Source of the DNA: Anaerorudis cellulosivorans
Lineage (GTDB): Bacteria; Bacteroidota; Bacteroidia; Bacteroidales; Dysgonomonadaceae
Direction of reading: 5' to 3'
Assembly (NCBI RefSeq): GCF_025943985.1
Contig: NZ_JAPCWE010000004.1
Location: forward strand, 124,001-188,000
Length of the DNA stretch: 64,000 nucleotides
Shown here: positions 17,051-25,246 of the stretch, one piece after another
Layout: the number at the start of each line of letters is the position of its first letter
Position numbering within the stretch: position 1 is the first letter of the stretch
Notes under the pieces: generated by a model
Database searches by the model: none
What the model was told of the DNA's origin: nothing
What the model saw: the letters and a program-made list of their open reading frames with translations, nothing else
Position numbers and translations under genes: made by a program

Positions 17051-18838
17051 CTAGCTTAGTTCCAGACCGAATTCATCGGAAAGTTTTTGAAGTGAGGAGT
17101 TCTGTTTTACCATTTCGTCAAAAATTTCGCGGGAGGTCAACGGCTTTTTAATAGCATTTCCTTCTGCGATTTTTATGGTCATGGTAACATCATCGTTCTG
17201 GAGTTTCTCTCTTAAATAGGCAAGAATAGAAGCGCTGTTGTCTTCCAAATAGTGCTTGTTGATGTCGGTGTTCACTTCAACTTCGAAAAGTGTTTCCGCA
17301 AGCAATTTCGGCAAATAGAGCGACATGGTGTTTTTCAATAATTTTTCTTCTGTAAGCGCATCTGTATAGGCCTTCCATGCATTTATCAGATTTTCTTCGG
17401 TGAAAGGTTTGGAACCGTTTTTTTTGTTATTTGGCCCTGATGTATTTTCCTTCTTATTTTCATTTTTCAGGTCGGAAATAGAAATGCCCATTTCGTTAAT
17501 CGATACGGTTCTTTTTTTTAATGGAGCTTCTTTATTAGGCAGAATGTTAGTTGAGGCAGCCTTTGATTCCTTTTCTTCGGATGGAGGCTCCTTGATTTTG
17601 TTTTCAACGTTGGGGGTTGATGCGTACGTTGCTGCTGTCGCTTTAGATCGGGAGGTTGTGGTTGTTGCGTCGGGTTGTTCCGGTTTTTGGATGGGCTTTA
17701 TTGTTGTCTCGTCTTTTTTAGGATTGAGAGTCGTTTCTGTAGGATTTTCGATCAGCTGACAAAGGCGGATCAATGTCAGTTCCACCAACAATCGTTTATT
17801 TTTGCTTGCACGATAGTTGAGATCGCAGGTGTTTGCCATGTCAATTGCCTGATAGAGAAATTCGTTGCTGCATCGTTTTGCGGTTTCAGTGTAGCGATTT
17901 CTGATGGAAGAGCCAACCTGAAACAATTGAGCCGAACGTGGATCTTTGCAAACCAACAGATCCCGAAAATGAGAGGCTAAACCAGCGATAATGTATTGTC
18001 CTTCGAATCCGCGATTATAAATATCATTGAGTATCAGCAGACAATCGACTACATTTCCCGCGAGAATAGTATCTGTCAGTTTGAAATAGTATTCATAATC
18101 CAGCACATTGAGCGTATCAATAACAGCACTATAAGTAATATTCCCTCCTGTATAGCTTACCATTTGGTCGAAAATGGAAAGCGCATCGCGCATGCCTCCG
18201 TCTGCTTTCTGTGCAATAATATTCAGCGCTTCGACTTCGGTTTTAACGTTTTCCTGTTCTGCCACATATTCCAAGTGATGAACGATATCGGAAATGTTGA
18301 TTCGGTTGAAATCGTATACCTGGCAGCGTGACAAAATAGTGGGGATAATTTTATGTTTTTCTGTTGTAGCCAGAATAAAAATGGCATGTGCCGGTGGTTC
18401 TTCCAACGTTTTCAAAAATGAATTAAACGCAGCGGTAGAAAGCATGTGCACTTCGTCGATAATATACACTTTATATTTACCGATTTGAGGTGGAATGCGT
18501 ACCTGCTCGATCAATGCCCGAATATCGTCCACACCGTTGTTTGATGCTGCATCGAGTTCATGAATATTATAAGAACGTTGTTCGTTGAATGCAACGCACG
18601 ATTCGCATTCGTTGCATGCTTCATGATCCGCAGTAGGATGAAAACAGTTAATCGTTTTTGCGAAAATACGAGCACATGTAGTTTTCCCGACTCCGCGAGG
18701 GCCACTGAACAAATAGGCATGGGCTAATTTGTTATTGACAATAGCATTTTTAAGTGTTGTTGTCAATGCTTCCTGCCCGACAACGGAGCGAAATGTGCTT
18801 GGGCGATATTTTCGTGCCGATACTATGTAATTATCCAT
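17051..18838 (-). CDS. dnaX: DNA polymerase III subunit gamma/tau
   Basis: Clamp-loader ATPase of the replicative DNA polymerase. The ATG at 18838 starts MDNYIVSARKYRPSTFRSVVGQE, the canonical DnaX opening; an upstream ATG adds only unrelated residues. Walker A GPRGVGKTT, the zinc-binding cluster CFHPTADHEACNECESC, Walker B with sensor VYIIDEVHMLS, and the SRC motif ILSRCQVYDF lie in the first 200 residues. Domain III (residues about 210-360) follows. A low-complexity linker rich in Lys, Glu and Thr and a poorly conserved C-terminal domain follow, as is usual for tau in Bacteroidota. The length of 595 residues is normal. A TATATTTG-like -7 box lies at 18863-18870. I see no programmed frameshift signal that would clearly yield a short gamma form. 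Confidence 0.97.
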   Translation of the reverse strand: MDNYIVSARKYRPSTFRSVVGQEALTTTLKNAIVNNKLAHAYLFSGPRGVGKTTCARIFAKTINCFHPTADHEACNECESCVAFNEQRSYNIHELDAASNNGVDDIRALIEQVRIPPQIGKYKVYIIDEVHMLSTAAFNSFLKTLEEPPAHAIFILATTEKHKIIPTILSRCQVYDFNRINISDIVHHLEYVAEQENVKTEVEALNIIAQKADGGMRDALSIFDQMVSYTGGNITYSAVIDTLNVLDYEYYFKLTDTILAGNVVDCLLILNDIYNRGFEGQYIIAGLASHFRDLLVCKDPRSAQLFQVGSSIRNRYTETAKRCSNEFLYQAIDMANTCDLNYRASKNKRLLVELTLIRLCQLIENPTETTLNPKKDETTIKPIQKPEQPDATTTTSRSKATAATYASTPNVENKIKEPPSEEKESKAASTNILPNKEAPLKKRTVSINEMGISISDLKNENKKENTSGPNNKKNGSKPFTEENLINAWKAYTDALTEEKLLKNTMSLYLPKLLAETLFEVEVNTDINKHYLEDNSASILAYLREKLQNDDVTMTIKIAEGNAIKKPLTSREIFDEMVKQNSSLQKLSDEFGLELS

Positions 18839-19044
18839 TCTTTTTACTGATTTTGTAAAACACAAATATACAAAATTATTCGTTTTCTATCGTTTAAGTA
18901 TAGCATTGAAGTGCATGGCATCGGCTGATAATTTTTAAGTGGATCCGTTTTATACTTGCCGGTTGAATCTGTATAAATAGGTTTGCCTTGTTTACAGAAT
19001 ATTTTTGTATCTTTACTTTTCGAAATTGAATTGGATGAGCAAAC

Positions 19045-20025
19045 ATGAGCATGAAGTCAGTGTGTACATATTTTTTCTTGTTTTTTATATTGGGTGCCAC
19101 GGCTTGTTCGTCGAGCAGAAAAGCTTCTTCTAATGTCGAACTCAAAAGGGCCGGATCGAGCACCCAAATTGTTTCGGAGAATATTTTTCATTTACCTCAA
19201 ATTCCGGAAGACATTACTTCTCCGGAGGAGAGAGGGAAATTTTTGGTAATGCATTATTGGGATCGATTCGATTTTAGCAACGAGCGACTTATTTCTCGTC
19301 CTGAGATTACAGAACAGGCGTTTGTGGATTATATTCACATTCTGCAAAATTATGTTTCGTTTGAAGATGCAAAGAAATCGTTGCATTATACCTTAAAAAA
19401 AATGAAAGAAAATGATGCGATGCATGCTTATTTTGCTTCGCTTTTTGAAAAATATCTTTATGAGCCGAATTCTCCTTTTCGTAATGAGGAATTTTATCTT
19501 GTGGTATTGAAGCAATTGATAAAATCGTCATCGCTTTCCAAAGCAGAAAAATCGAAATACAAATTCCAACTCTCCATGGTTAATAAAAATCGTGTGGGGA
19601 AAAAGGCAGCCAATTTTAATTATACACTGGCATCGGGAGAAACTTTAAGTTTATATTCCATCAAAAGTGATTATCTCCTTTTAATTTTTTTCGATCCCGA
19701 ATGTTCCACTTGTGATGCGGTTATCCGACAAATTAAGGAATCGGAATCTGTTAACAATGCTATGAAAATGAATTCGCCTACCCGAACCATGTTGACGGTT
19801 TTAACCGTTTATCCCGGCGAAAACCTCAATGTATGGCTCGATTATTTACCTCAATTACCTGCTGAATGGACGAATGCCTATGATCAAGGTATGGTCATCA
19901 CCAAAAAGAATCTTTACGATATCAATGCTTATCCCATATTGTATTTGCTTGATAAAAATAAAAAGGTAATTTTAAAAGATTCACCTCTCGAGGCCGTTGA
20001 AGGGTTTTTTTCTGTTTCTTCATAA
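19045..20025 (+). CDS. DUF5106-type lipoprotein with C-terminal thioredoxin-like domain
   Basis: Envelope thioredoxin-fold protein of a type common in Bacteroidales. The lipoprotein signal MSMKSVCTYFFLFFILGATAC has lipobox GATAC. The N-terminal half (FLVMHYWDRFDFSN...) matches the DUF5106 pattern. The C-terminal half has a TlpA/thioredoxin-like fold with the active-site CSTC in IFFDPECSTCDAVIRQI, and the cis-Pro segment INAYPILYLLDKNKKVI. It may act as a thiol-disulfide reductase or in resistance to oxidative damage at the cell surface, but the substrate is unknown. It is divergent from dnaX (179-bp gap at 18866-19044). A second thioredoxin-fold gene follows 215 bp downstream. The start could also be the next Met at 19051. 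Confidence 0.75.
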   Translation: MSMKSVCTYFFLFFILGATACSSSRKASSNVELKRAGSSTQIVSENIFHLPQIPEDITSPEERGKFLVMHYWDRFDFSNERLISRPEITEQAFVDYIHILQNYVSFEDAKKSLHYTLKKMKENDAMHAYFASLFEKYLYEPNSPFRNEEFYLVVLKQLIKSSSLSKAEKSKYKFQLSMVNKNRVGKKAANFNYTLASGETLSLYSIKSDYLLLIFFDPECSTCDAVIRQIKESESVNNAMKMNSPTRTMLTVLTVYPGENLNVWLDYLPQLPAEWTNAYDQGMVITKKNLYDINAYPILYLLDKNKKVILKDSPLEAVEGFFSVSS

Positions 20026-20125
20026 ATATTTGGTTGCTACTTATTTATAAGTATGCCAAAAACATACGTTAACATATAGAAACAATTATTTTATTCGATT
20101 TTTTTTTTCTTCAAAGAAAGTACTC

Positions 20126-20133
20126 TACTTTTG
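20126..20133 (+). promoter_or_regulatory. Possible Bacteroidota -7 box
   Basis: TACTTTTG matches the TAnnTTTG -7 consensus of the Bacteroidota primary sigma factor, about 110 bp before the TlpA-like gene start. No good TTG -33 element is seen upstream, only a T-run. Confidence 0.35.
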
Positions 20134-20240
20134 TGTCTCAAATTTAATAAATGATCTTTAGCGAAAGATCGATTAAAATGAATTTTATCACTTGCGTGAG
20201 GCATAGGGTAAGATTTGAGTATTCTTTAAAACAAAAATTT

Positions 20241-20732
20241 ATGAAGTATGTGAAGTTTTGCCTTCTTGTAATTGCTTCGCTTATGATGTCATCGGGATCA
20301 ATAAAAACCGATAAACCTGCTATGGGTTATTATCCCGGAGAACGGATTCCGAATATCGTGTTACACGATATCGAGGGGAACATTCTGGATTTAAGCGAGT
20401 ATAAAGGCAAAAAAGTAATCGTGAATTTTTGGGCTGCATATGATGCTTCTTCAAGAGCATCAAATATTCGGATATACAATTTTTTAAAAGAAAATTATCC
20501 GGATATTGCGTATTTGTCTATTTCTTTTGATGAGAACAGAAATGTGTTTGAAAAGACAATACGATGGGATCAGCTCGAAATCGAATCGCAATTTTGCGAT
20601 GCAAATGGAACCCGTTCCGAGATATATAAAAAATTTCGCTTGAATAGGGGTTTCAAAAATTACTTGATCGATGAAAACGGGGTAATTATGGCAATAAATG
20701 TTACTCCTGAAAATTTGAAAATCATTCTTTAA
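20241..20732 (+). CDS. Exported TlpA/thioredoxin-fold protein lacking the CXXC active site
   Basis: Small periplasmic protein with a TlpA/AhpC-TSA fold. I start at ATG 20241, which gives a signal peptide (MKYVKFCLLVIASLMMSSGS); frames starting at 20151 would bury it behind about 30 charged residues. The fold is clear: GERIPNIVLHDIEGNILDLSEYKGKKVIVNFWA, YLSISFDENRNVFEK, and FKNYLIDENGVIMAIN with a final strand. At the place where thioredoxins have WCxxC it reads FWAAYDASSRAS, with no cysteine at either position. It is therefore probably not a disulfide oxidoreductase; it may be a structural or binding protein, or a former partner of the CSTC-bearing protein upstream. A strong terminator follows at 20756-20789. 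Confidence 0.75.
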   Translation: MKYVKFCLLVIASLMMSSGSIKTDKPAMGYYPGERIPNIVLHDIEGNILDLSEYKGKKVIVNFWAAYDASSRASNIRIYNFLKENYPDIAYLSISFDENRNVFEKTIRWDQLEIESQFCDANGTRSEIYKKFRLNRGFKNYLIDENGVIMAINVTPENLKIIL

Positions 20733-20755
20733 TTTAATAGGATGATAAAAATAGG

Positions 20756-20789
20756 AAAGCTGTTTCTCAACGTGGAACAGCTTTTTTTT
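20756..20789 (+). terminator. Rho-independent terminator
   Basis: Stem AAAGCTGTT (20756-20764) with AACAGCTTT (20776-20784) and an 11-nt loop, running straight into eight T, 24 bp after the stop of the TlpA-like gene. Confidence 0.9.
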
Positions 20790-20870
20790 ATATCTCATAC
20801 CGCTTGTATATCCCGGTAAATGGATATGGAATTTATATTTGAAAGGATTTTTTAGAAGAATGGGATATTA

Positions 20871-21077
20871 TGGAAACAAACATTATAAAAGTTGGCATGT
20901 ATATGCTGATCGTTGTTATAGTTGTTATAGTGAAATCTTTTTTGCGCCATGAGTCAGAAGGAACGTATGATGATATATATGATAGGGGATTCCACGATGG
21001 CTGTAGCAGGTTTGGCAGTTGAAGGTATTCGCGAGTTGAATCTCCTCCTGACCCATTGTGTCGTAGAAAGGTGTTGA
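20871..21077 (+). pseudogene. Internally deleted remnant of an SGNH (rhamnogalacturonan acetylesterase-like) gene
   Basis: Short decayed reading in the 362-bp gap 20790-21151. A signal-peptide-like start (METNIIKVGMYMLIVVIVVIVKSF, from 20871) shifts frame into RMMIYMIGDSTMAVAGLAVEGIRELNLLLT, which stops at 21077. IYMIGDSTMA is the catalytic block I of SGNH esterases of the rhamnogalacturonan acetylesterase type. AGLAVEGIRELNLPL-like sequence is what such proteins have at their C-terminus after the catalytic His. Block I therefore appears fused directly to the C-terminus, with the middle 200 or so residues deleted. This is motif recognition only; a database search is needed. A 90-residue frame on the opposite strand is not credible. 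21078-21151 shows nothing clear. Confidence 0.5.
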
Positions 21078-21151
21078 CTCCATATATCATTATCGCACAG
21101 ATCATGATTGGCAGCGGGCTACAGAATTTTTACGAATTTCCTGTAAGATGA

Positions 21152-23575
21152 TTAGTGAGAGAATGAATCGATAACGATAACAGCAATGTCTCCTTTTTTC
21201 ATCGGAAGCGAAATATATTCTTTTTGTTCACTGAATTTTTTCTTGTTTAGTTTTATAGTGCGAGCATAGGAGGGAATTTTTATTTTGAATGTATGGTTTG
21301 CATGCGATTTGATGGTGATTGATGTTACTTGTTTGTTTTTCCAGTGTGCATTTACTTCTCCTCCACCACGGACACACAAACCTTTAAAACTGCCGGTTGC
21401 CCAATTGTCGGGAAGCGCAGGGAGTAATTCGATATACCCATCTTGACTTTGAATAAGCATTTCAGCAATTCCGGCTGTTCCTCCAAAGTTCCCGTCGATT
21501 TGAAATGGCGGATGAGCACAGAAAAGATTAGGATAAGTTCCACCTCCTTGTCCCGACATGGATGTTTTTTTGTCGATAGCCGGTTGAAGAAGGTTCTTTA
21601 CGAGTTTATATGCCCTATTCCCATCGTGAAGTCGTGCCCAAAAGCTTATTTTCCATGCGCGCGACCAGCCGGTGCCACCATCTCCGCGTCGTTCCAACGT
21701 TTTACGGGCTGCTTCTGCCAATTGAGGTGTTTTGTAAGGGGATATCCGATTGGAGGGGTATAAGGCATATAAATGTGAAACGTGACGGTGATGTGGATCC
21801 ACTTCTTCGTAGTCATATAACCATTCCTGAAGGTAGCCTTTGGAACTAATTTGCAAGGGAGGCAGTTTGGGTTTCGCTACCTTGATTTTTTCGACGGTTT
21901 TATCCCGAATATCGAGGATCTCGGCAGCTTTAAGCACATTATCAAATAATTCGCGAATAATTTCCACGTCTATCGTTGGTCCCATACATACATAAACAGG
22001 TACTTTGCTTCCGGGAAGATAAAATGCATTTTCCGGCGAAGACGACGGAGCAGTTACCATCCATCCATGTGTGGGTTCTTCTATCATGTTGGACAGAAAA
22101 AAATCGGCCGCTCCCTTTAGTGTAGGATAAATGGTTTGTAGATAAACGTTGTCTTGCGTGAAAGCGTAATGATCCCATAAATGTTGGCACAACCAGGCTC
22201 CTCCGGTGTTGGTTGCTCCCCACGACGCATGTTCGGCCGGTGCTGTAAAATGCCATGGATTGGTAATTACATGAGCCACCCAACCTTCGGCTCCATAAAA
22301 CGTTTTTGCGGTAGCGGCTCCCGAAGATACAAGCGATTGTGTGAAATGGAGCAAGGGTTTGTGCAGCTCTGAAAGATTGCACACTTCTGCAGGCCAATAA
22401 TTCATTTGAACATTGATATTTAGGTGATAGTCGCCATTCCATGGCGTTTGCACGGTATTAGCCCACAGCCCCTGTAAATTAAGCGGAAGAGAATTTTCGC
22501 GTGTTCCGCTAATCATCAGATATCGTCCAAATTGGAAGTATAATGCTGCAAACGAAGGGTCGTTGCTTTGCTGAAAATCTTTCAGACGTTCATCGGTAAA
22601 CAAATCGTTGTTTTGTTTGCCTAAATTCAGTTCCACACGGTCGAACTTAGTGTGATAGCTGTTGATATGCGTTTTTTTCAGTCTTTTATAAGGGGTTTCA
22701 CCCGCTTTTGCAAGTAATTTGTCCACACTAACCCGATAATTTTTGTCCAACATATCGGTAGAAGTAGAGATAAAAATGATTGCCTCATCGGCTTTGTCAA
22801 GTGATATTGAGGAATCGTCGGACAAAAGCGTACCGCCTTTATTGATGATTTGTACCTTTGTAAGGTAACGAACCCCTTTATCGGTATTGAAGCCATCATT
22901 CAGCTGTCCTTCCATTTGTAAGACATTGTTTTTTACGGAAATTGTTGCCCTTTCGGGACGAGAGAGGGTCAATTCAAAATTGATGCCTTTTTTCTTGTTC
23001 GACGTAAGGCGGATTATCAGGATATCATCAGCGAACGATGCAAAGTATTCACGTGCGTATTTCGTGTTTCCTTTTTGGAAACAGGTGTAAGCAACCGCCT
23101 CGTTCAGCGAAAGCGTTCGTCGATAGTTGTTGACGGGATCGTTGTTAGGGTACGAATAACGAATATGCAAATCTCCGAGCATCTGAAAACATCCATACGG
23201 GGTATCTTTTGCCTGCCCAAAAGCCGATCCTTTTCCTCCGCAGTGGAAATGTTGATACATCATGTTTTGGGCTTCAAGATTTTTGCCTTCGAGCAGTAAT
23301 TTACGGATTTCAGGGAGATAATGAATGGCTTCGGGATGCAATGCTTCAGTATCCTCACTTCCCGACCACATGGTGATGTCGTTCAAAACGATGTGTTCTG
23401 AGTCGATACCTCCATCGGGCATCATCCCGATACGTCCGTTGCCGAGCGGAAGAGTAGCTTCCCAAATTTCGGCAGGCGAAGGATATTGCAATACAAGGGC
23501 ATTTTCTGTGGTTTTTGTTGCACAAAGCGTGAAGGGAAGCACAATTAAAAGAAAGCCGTAAAAATAGTTCTTCAT
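21152..23575 (-). CDS. GH95 alpha-L-fucosidase (1,2-alpha type)
   Basis: Inverting alpha-L-fucosidase that removes terminal fucose, typically alpha-1,2-linked. The signal peptide is MKNYFYGFLLIVLPFTLCA. Then come the N-terminal beta domain with LPLGNGRIGMMPDGG (residues 42-56), a linker, an (alpha/alpha)6 barrel and a C-terminal beta domain. Residues equivalent to those established for Bifidobacterium AfcA are visible: Asn387 and Asn389 in DYHLNINVQMNYWPAE, Glu515 in APSSSPENAF and Asp694 in FQIDGNFGGTAGI. The length of 807 residues is complete. Its ATG is one base beyond the stop codon of the GH29 gene, so it is the last gene of the fucose operon. Some GH95 enzymes act on alpha-L-galactose, which cannot be excluded. 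Confidence 0.95.
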   Translation of the reverse strand: MKNYFYGFLLIVLPFTLCATKTTENALVLQYPSPAEIWEATLPLGNGRIGMMPDGGIDSEHIVLNDITMWSGSEDTEALHPEAIHYLPEIRKLLLEGKNLEAQNMMYQHFHCGGKGSAFGQAKDTPYGCFQMLGDLHIRYSYPNNDPVNNYRRTLSLNEAVAYTCFQKGNTKYAREYFASFADDILIIRLTSNKKKGINFELTLSRPERATISVKNNVLQMEGQLNDGFNTDKGVRYLTKVQIINKGGTLLSDDSSISLDKADEAIIFISTSTDMLDKNYRVSVDKLLAKAGETPYKRLKKTHINSYHTKFDRVELNLGKQNNDLFTDERLKDFQQSNDPSFAALYFQFGRYLMISGTRENSLPLNLQGLWANTVQTPWNGDYHLNINVQMNYWPAEVCNLSELHKPLLHFTQSLVSSGAATAKTFYGAEGWVAHVITNPWHFTAPAEHASWGATNTGGAWLCQHLWDHYAFTQDNVYLQTIYPTLKGAADFFLSNMIEEPTHGWMVTAPSSSPENAFYLPGSKVPVYVCMGPTIDVEIIRELFDNVLKAAEILDIRDKTVEKIKVAKPKLPPLQISSKGYLQEWLYDYEEVDPHHRHVSHLYALYPSNRISPYKTPQLAEAARKTLERRGDGGTGWSRAWKISFWARLHDGNRAYKLVKNLLQPAIDKKTSMSGQGGGTYPNLFCAHPPFQIDGNFGGTAGIAEMLIQSQDGYIELLPALPDNWATGSFKGLCVRGGGEVNAHWKNKQVTSITIKSHANHTFKIKIPSYARTIKLNKKKFSEQKEYISLPMKKGDIAVIVIDSFSH

Positions 23576-23576
23576 C

Positions 23577-25034
23577 TCAATACACTTCTACGTTAGATAA
23601 AACCGGACATGCTTTGGAATCCAGGATATTGACCCTTATTTTTTGTGTGATCACCGGATCAACTCTCAATATTCTTTTGTAACCGATGGTTGTTCCTTCG
23701 GAAATTTGGCGCCATTTATTATCTTTCCATGCATCTACCGAAAATGATTTGATTCTTTGCCCCAATTTGATGTATTCTTGCAACAGAACATAGGAAACGT
23801 TTTGTGGTTTACCGAAGTCGATTTCGAACCGGCCGGTGTTTTCCTCGTCGTCCGTTGCCCAGTAAGTTTCCTTATTGCCGTCTATTAAGTTCAAGGGAGC
23901 ATATTTTTCCGATTTTCCTCTGTAAGCGGATGCTTTTACTGTAGCTCCTTCTGCCAAGTTGTTCGCAAAAACGGAATCCAATAGTCGTTTGAAACCCTCA
24001 AGGGATTTCACGTCGTTTTCATGAATCAACCCTCTTCTGTCCGGCGGAACGTTTAGCAATAGGACAGCACCACGGCCTACCGATGTCAAATAAATATCGA
24101 AAAGCTGTTCCGGAGTTTTCACCAATGCGTCTTCTTCCGAATGGTAAAACCATCCCGGTCTGATCGATACATCAACTTCGGCAGGAATCCATTTTGTACC
24201 GTCGATAGATCCTGTTTTCAACAAATCACCGATCCCCGGTTTTCCCGGGTAAAGCGTGTCGGGGGTAAGGGTATTCCAATTGGTCTCTCCGGCACATCCC
24301 TTTTCGTTTCCTACCCATCTGATATCGGGACCGGAATCGCTGAAGAAAAGGACCTGTGGCTGAATGTTGCGTATCAAGGCCAAGGTTGTTGGCCAATCGT
24401 AATACGTTTTGGGATCTATTTTTCGGGTCTCTCTTGCACCGCCATAATACCCGTTTCCCCCGTTGGCGCCATCGAACCACATTTCGAAAACGGGACCATA
24501 ATCGGTGAACAATTCCTTGAGCTGATTTCTGTAATAGTCGATATAGGCAGGTTTTCCGTAATCTTTGTGGTTTCTGTCCCAAGGCGAAAGATAAACTCCA
24601 AATTTCAGGTTATATTTTCGACATGCTTCGCTTACTTCTCTTACAAGGTCTCCCTTCCCGTTTTTGTACGGACTGTTTTTTATGGAATGTTCCGTATATT
24701 TCGATGGCCACAGGCAAAATCCGTCATGATGTTTACAGGTTAGGATAACACCTTTGAATCCGGTGTCTTTGAGAGTCGAGATCCATTGATCGACATTCAG
24801 GGCCGAGGGATTGAACAACGTTAGGCTTTCATCGCCGTATCCCCATTCGCGACCGGTGAAGGTGTTTATGGTAAAATGGATGAAAGCGTTTGTTTCCATT
24901 TCGTGCCATGCCAGTTGATTTTCAGACGGTACAGGCAATACGGGTGCCGGTGGTTCAACAGCATAGACGCTTTCTACCGCAATTGCCAATAATAAAATTA
25001 CTGCTTTAATCATTCCAACGTATTTCATTTTCAT
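23577..25034 (-). CDS. GH29 alpha-L-fucosidase with C-terminal discoidin-like (F5/8 type C) domain
   Basis: Retaining alpha-L-fucosidase. The ATG at 25034 opens a Sec signal (KYVGMIKAVILLLAIAVESVYA). The barrel begins QLAWHEMETNAFIHFTINTFTGREWG and has CKHHDGFCLWPS (fucose-binding His pair), YLSPWDRN, and the nucleophile Asp near 188 in VFEMWFDGANGG. The FIHFT...EWG pattern and GFCLWPSKYT are typical of the GH29-B (alpha-1,3/1,4) branch. The last about 130 residues (NLAEGATVKASAYRG...LIDGNKETYWAT) form an F5/8 type C carbohydrate-binding domain. Length 485. It is followed at one base by GH95. Together the two enzymes would strip 1,2- and 1,3/4-linked fucose. The ATG is preceded at 25092-25245 by the relic of a GH43-like gene end. 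Confidence 0.95.
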   Translation of the reverse strand: MKMKYVGMIKAVILLLAIAVESVYAVEPPAPVLPVPSENQLAWHEMETNAFIHFTINTFTGREWGYGDESLTLFNPSALNVDQWISTLKDTGFKGVILTCKHHDGFCLWPSKYTEHSIKNSPYKNGKGDLVREVSEACRKYNLKFGVYLSPWDRNHKDYGKPAYIDYYRNQLKELFTDYGPVFEMWFDGANGGNGYYGGARETRKIDPKTYYDWPTTLALIRNIQPQVLFFSDSGPDIRWVGNEKGCAGETNWNTLTPDTLYPGKPGIGDLLKTGSIDGTKWIPAEVDVSIRPGWFYHSEEDALVKTPEQLFDIYLTSVGRGAVLLLNVPPDRRGLIHENDVKSLEGFKRLLDSVFANNLAEGATVKASAYRGKSEKYAPLNLIDGNKETYWATDDEENTGRFEIDFGKPQNVSYVLLQEYIKLGQRIKSFSVDAWKDNKWRQISEGTTIGYKRILRVDPVITQKIRVNILDSKACPVLSNVEVY

Positions 25035-25091
25035 CAAATTAATTATAGTATATACTAGTTTTTTGTATCATAACGAATAGTAATTTTCCGG

Positions 25092-25245
25092 TTATTTTTT
25101 TATTATTATCTCAGATTGTTGTCCGCGCCGGTTTCTTCCCTTTATTTGGAAATAGTCGAAATCGACATCTCCGCCCCTGTTTTGTGTGACGTAATTAAAC
25201 AAGCCGAAACGGTATCCCATAAAATGAGGAATAGTGTTTGAACAT
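25092..25245 (-). pseudogene. C-terminal relic of a GH43-like protein (concanavalin-like domain)
   Basis: Between the fucP stop and the GH29 start a minus-strand frame reads SNTIPHFMGYRFGLFNYVTQNRGG...DFDYFQIKGRN and ends at TAA 25092-25094. The pattern (F/L)xGxRxGLFxY...GGxxDFDYFxI is the end of the beta-xylosidase C2 / laminin-G-like domain found at the C-terminus of GH43 and related proteins. There is no start codon or upstream domain; the sequence joins directly to the fucP stop region. It is most likely what is left of a glycosidase gene deleted from the operon. The assignment rests on a short motif of about 50 residues. Confidence 0.55.
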
Positions 25246-25246
25246 G

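Noticed and set aside
20833-21105. 90-codon minus-strand frame
   Set aside because: It overlaps the plus-strand SGNH remnant, has low-complexity Ile/Thr-rich sequence and no family resemblance.
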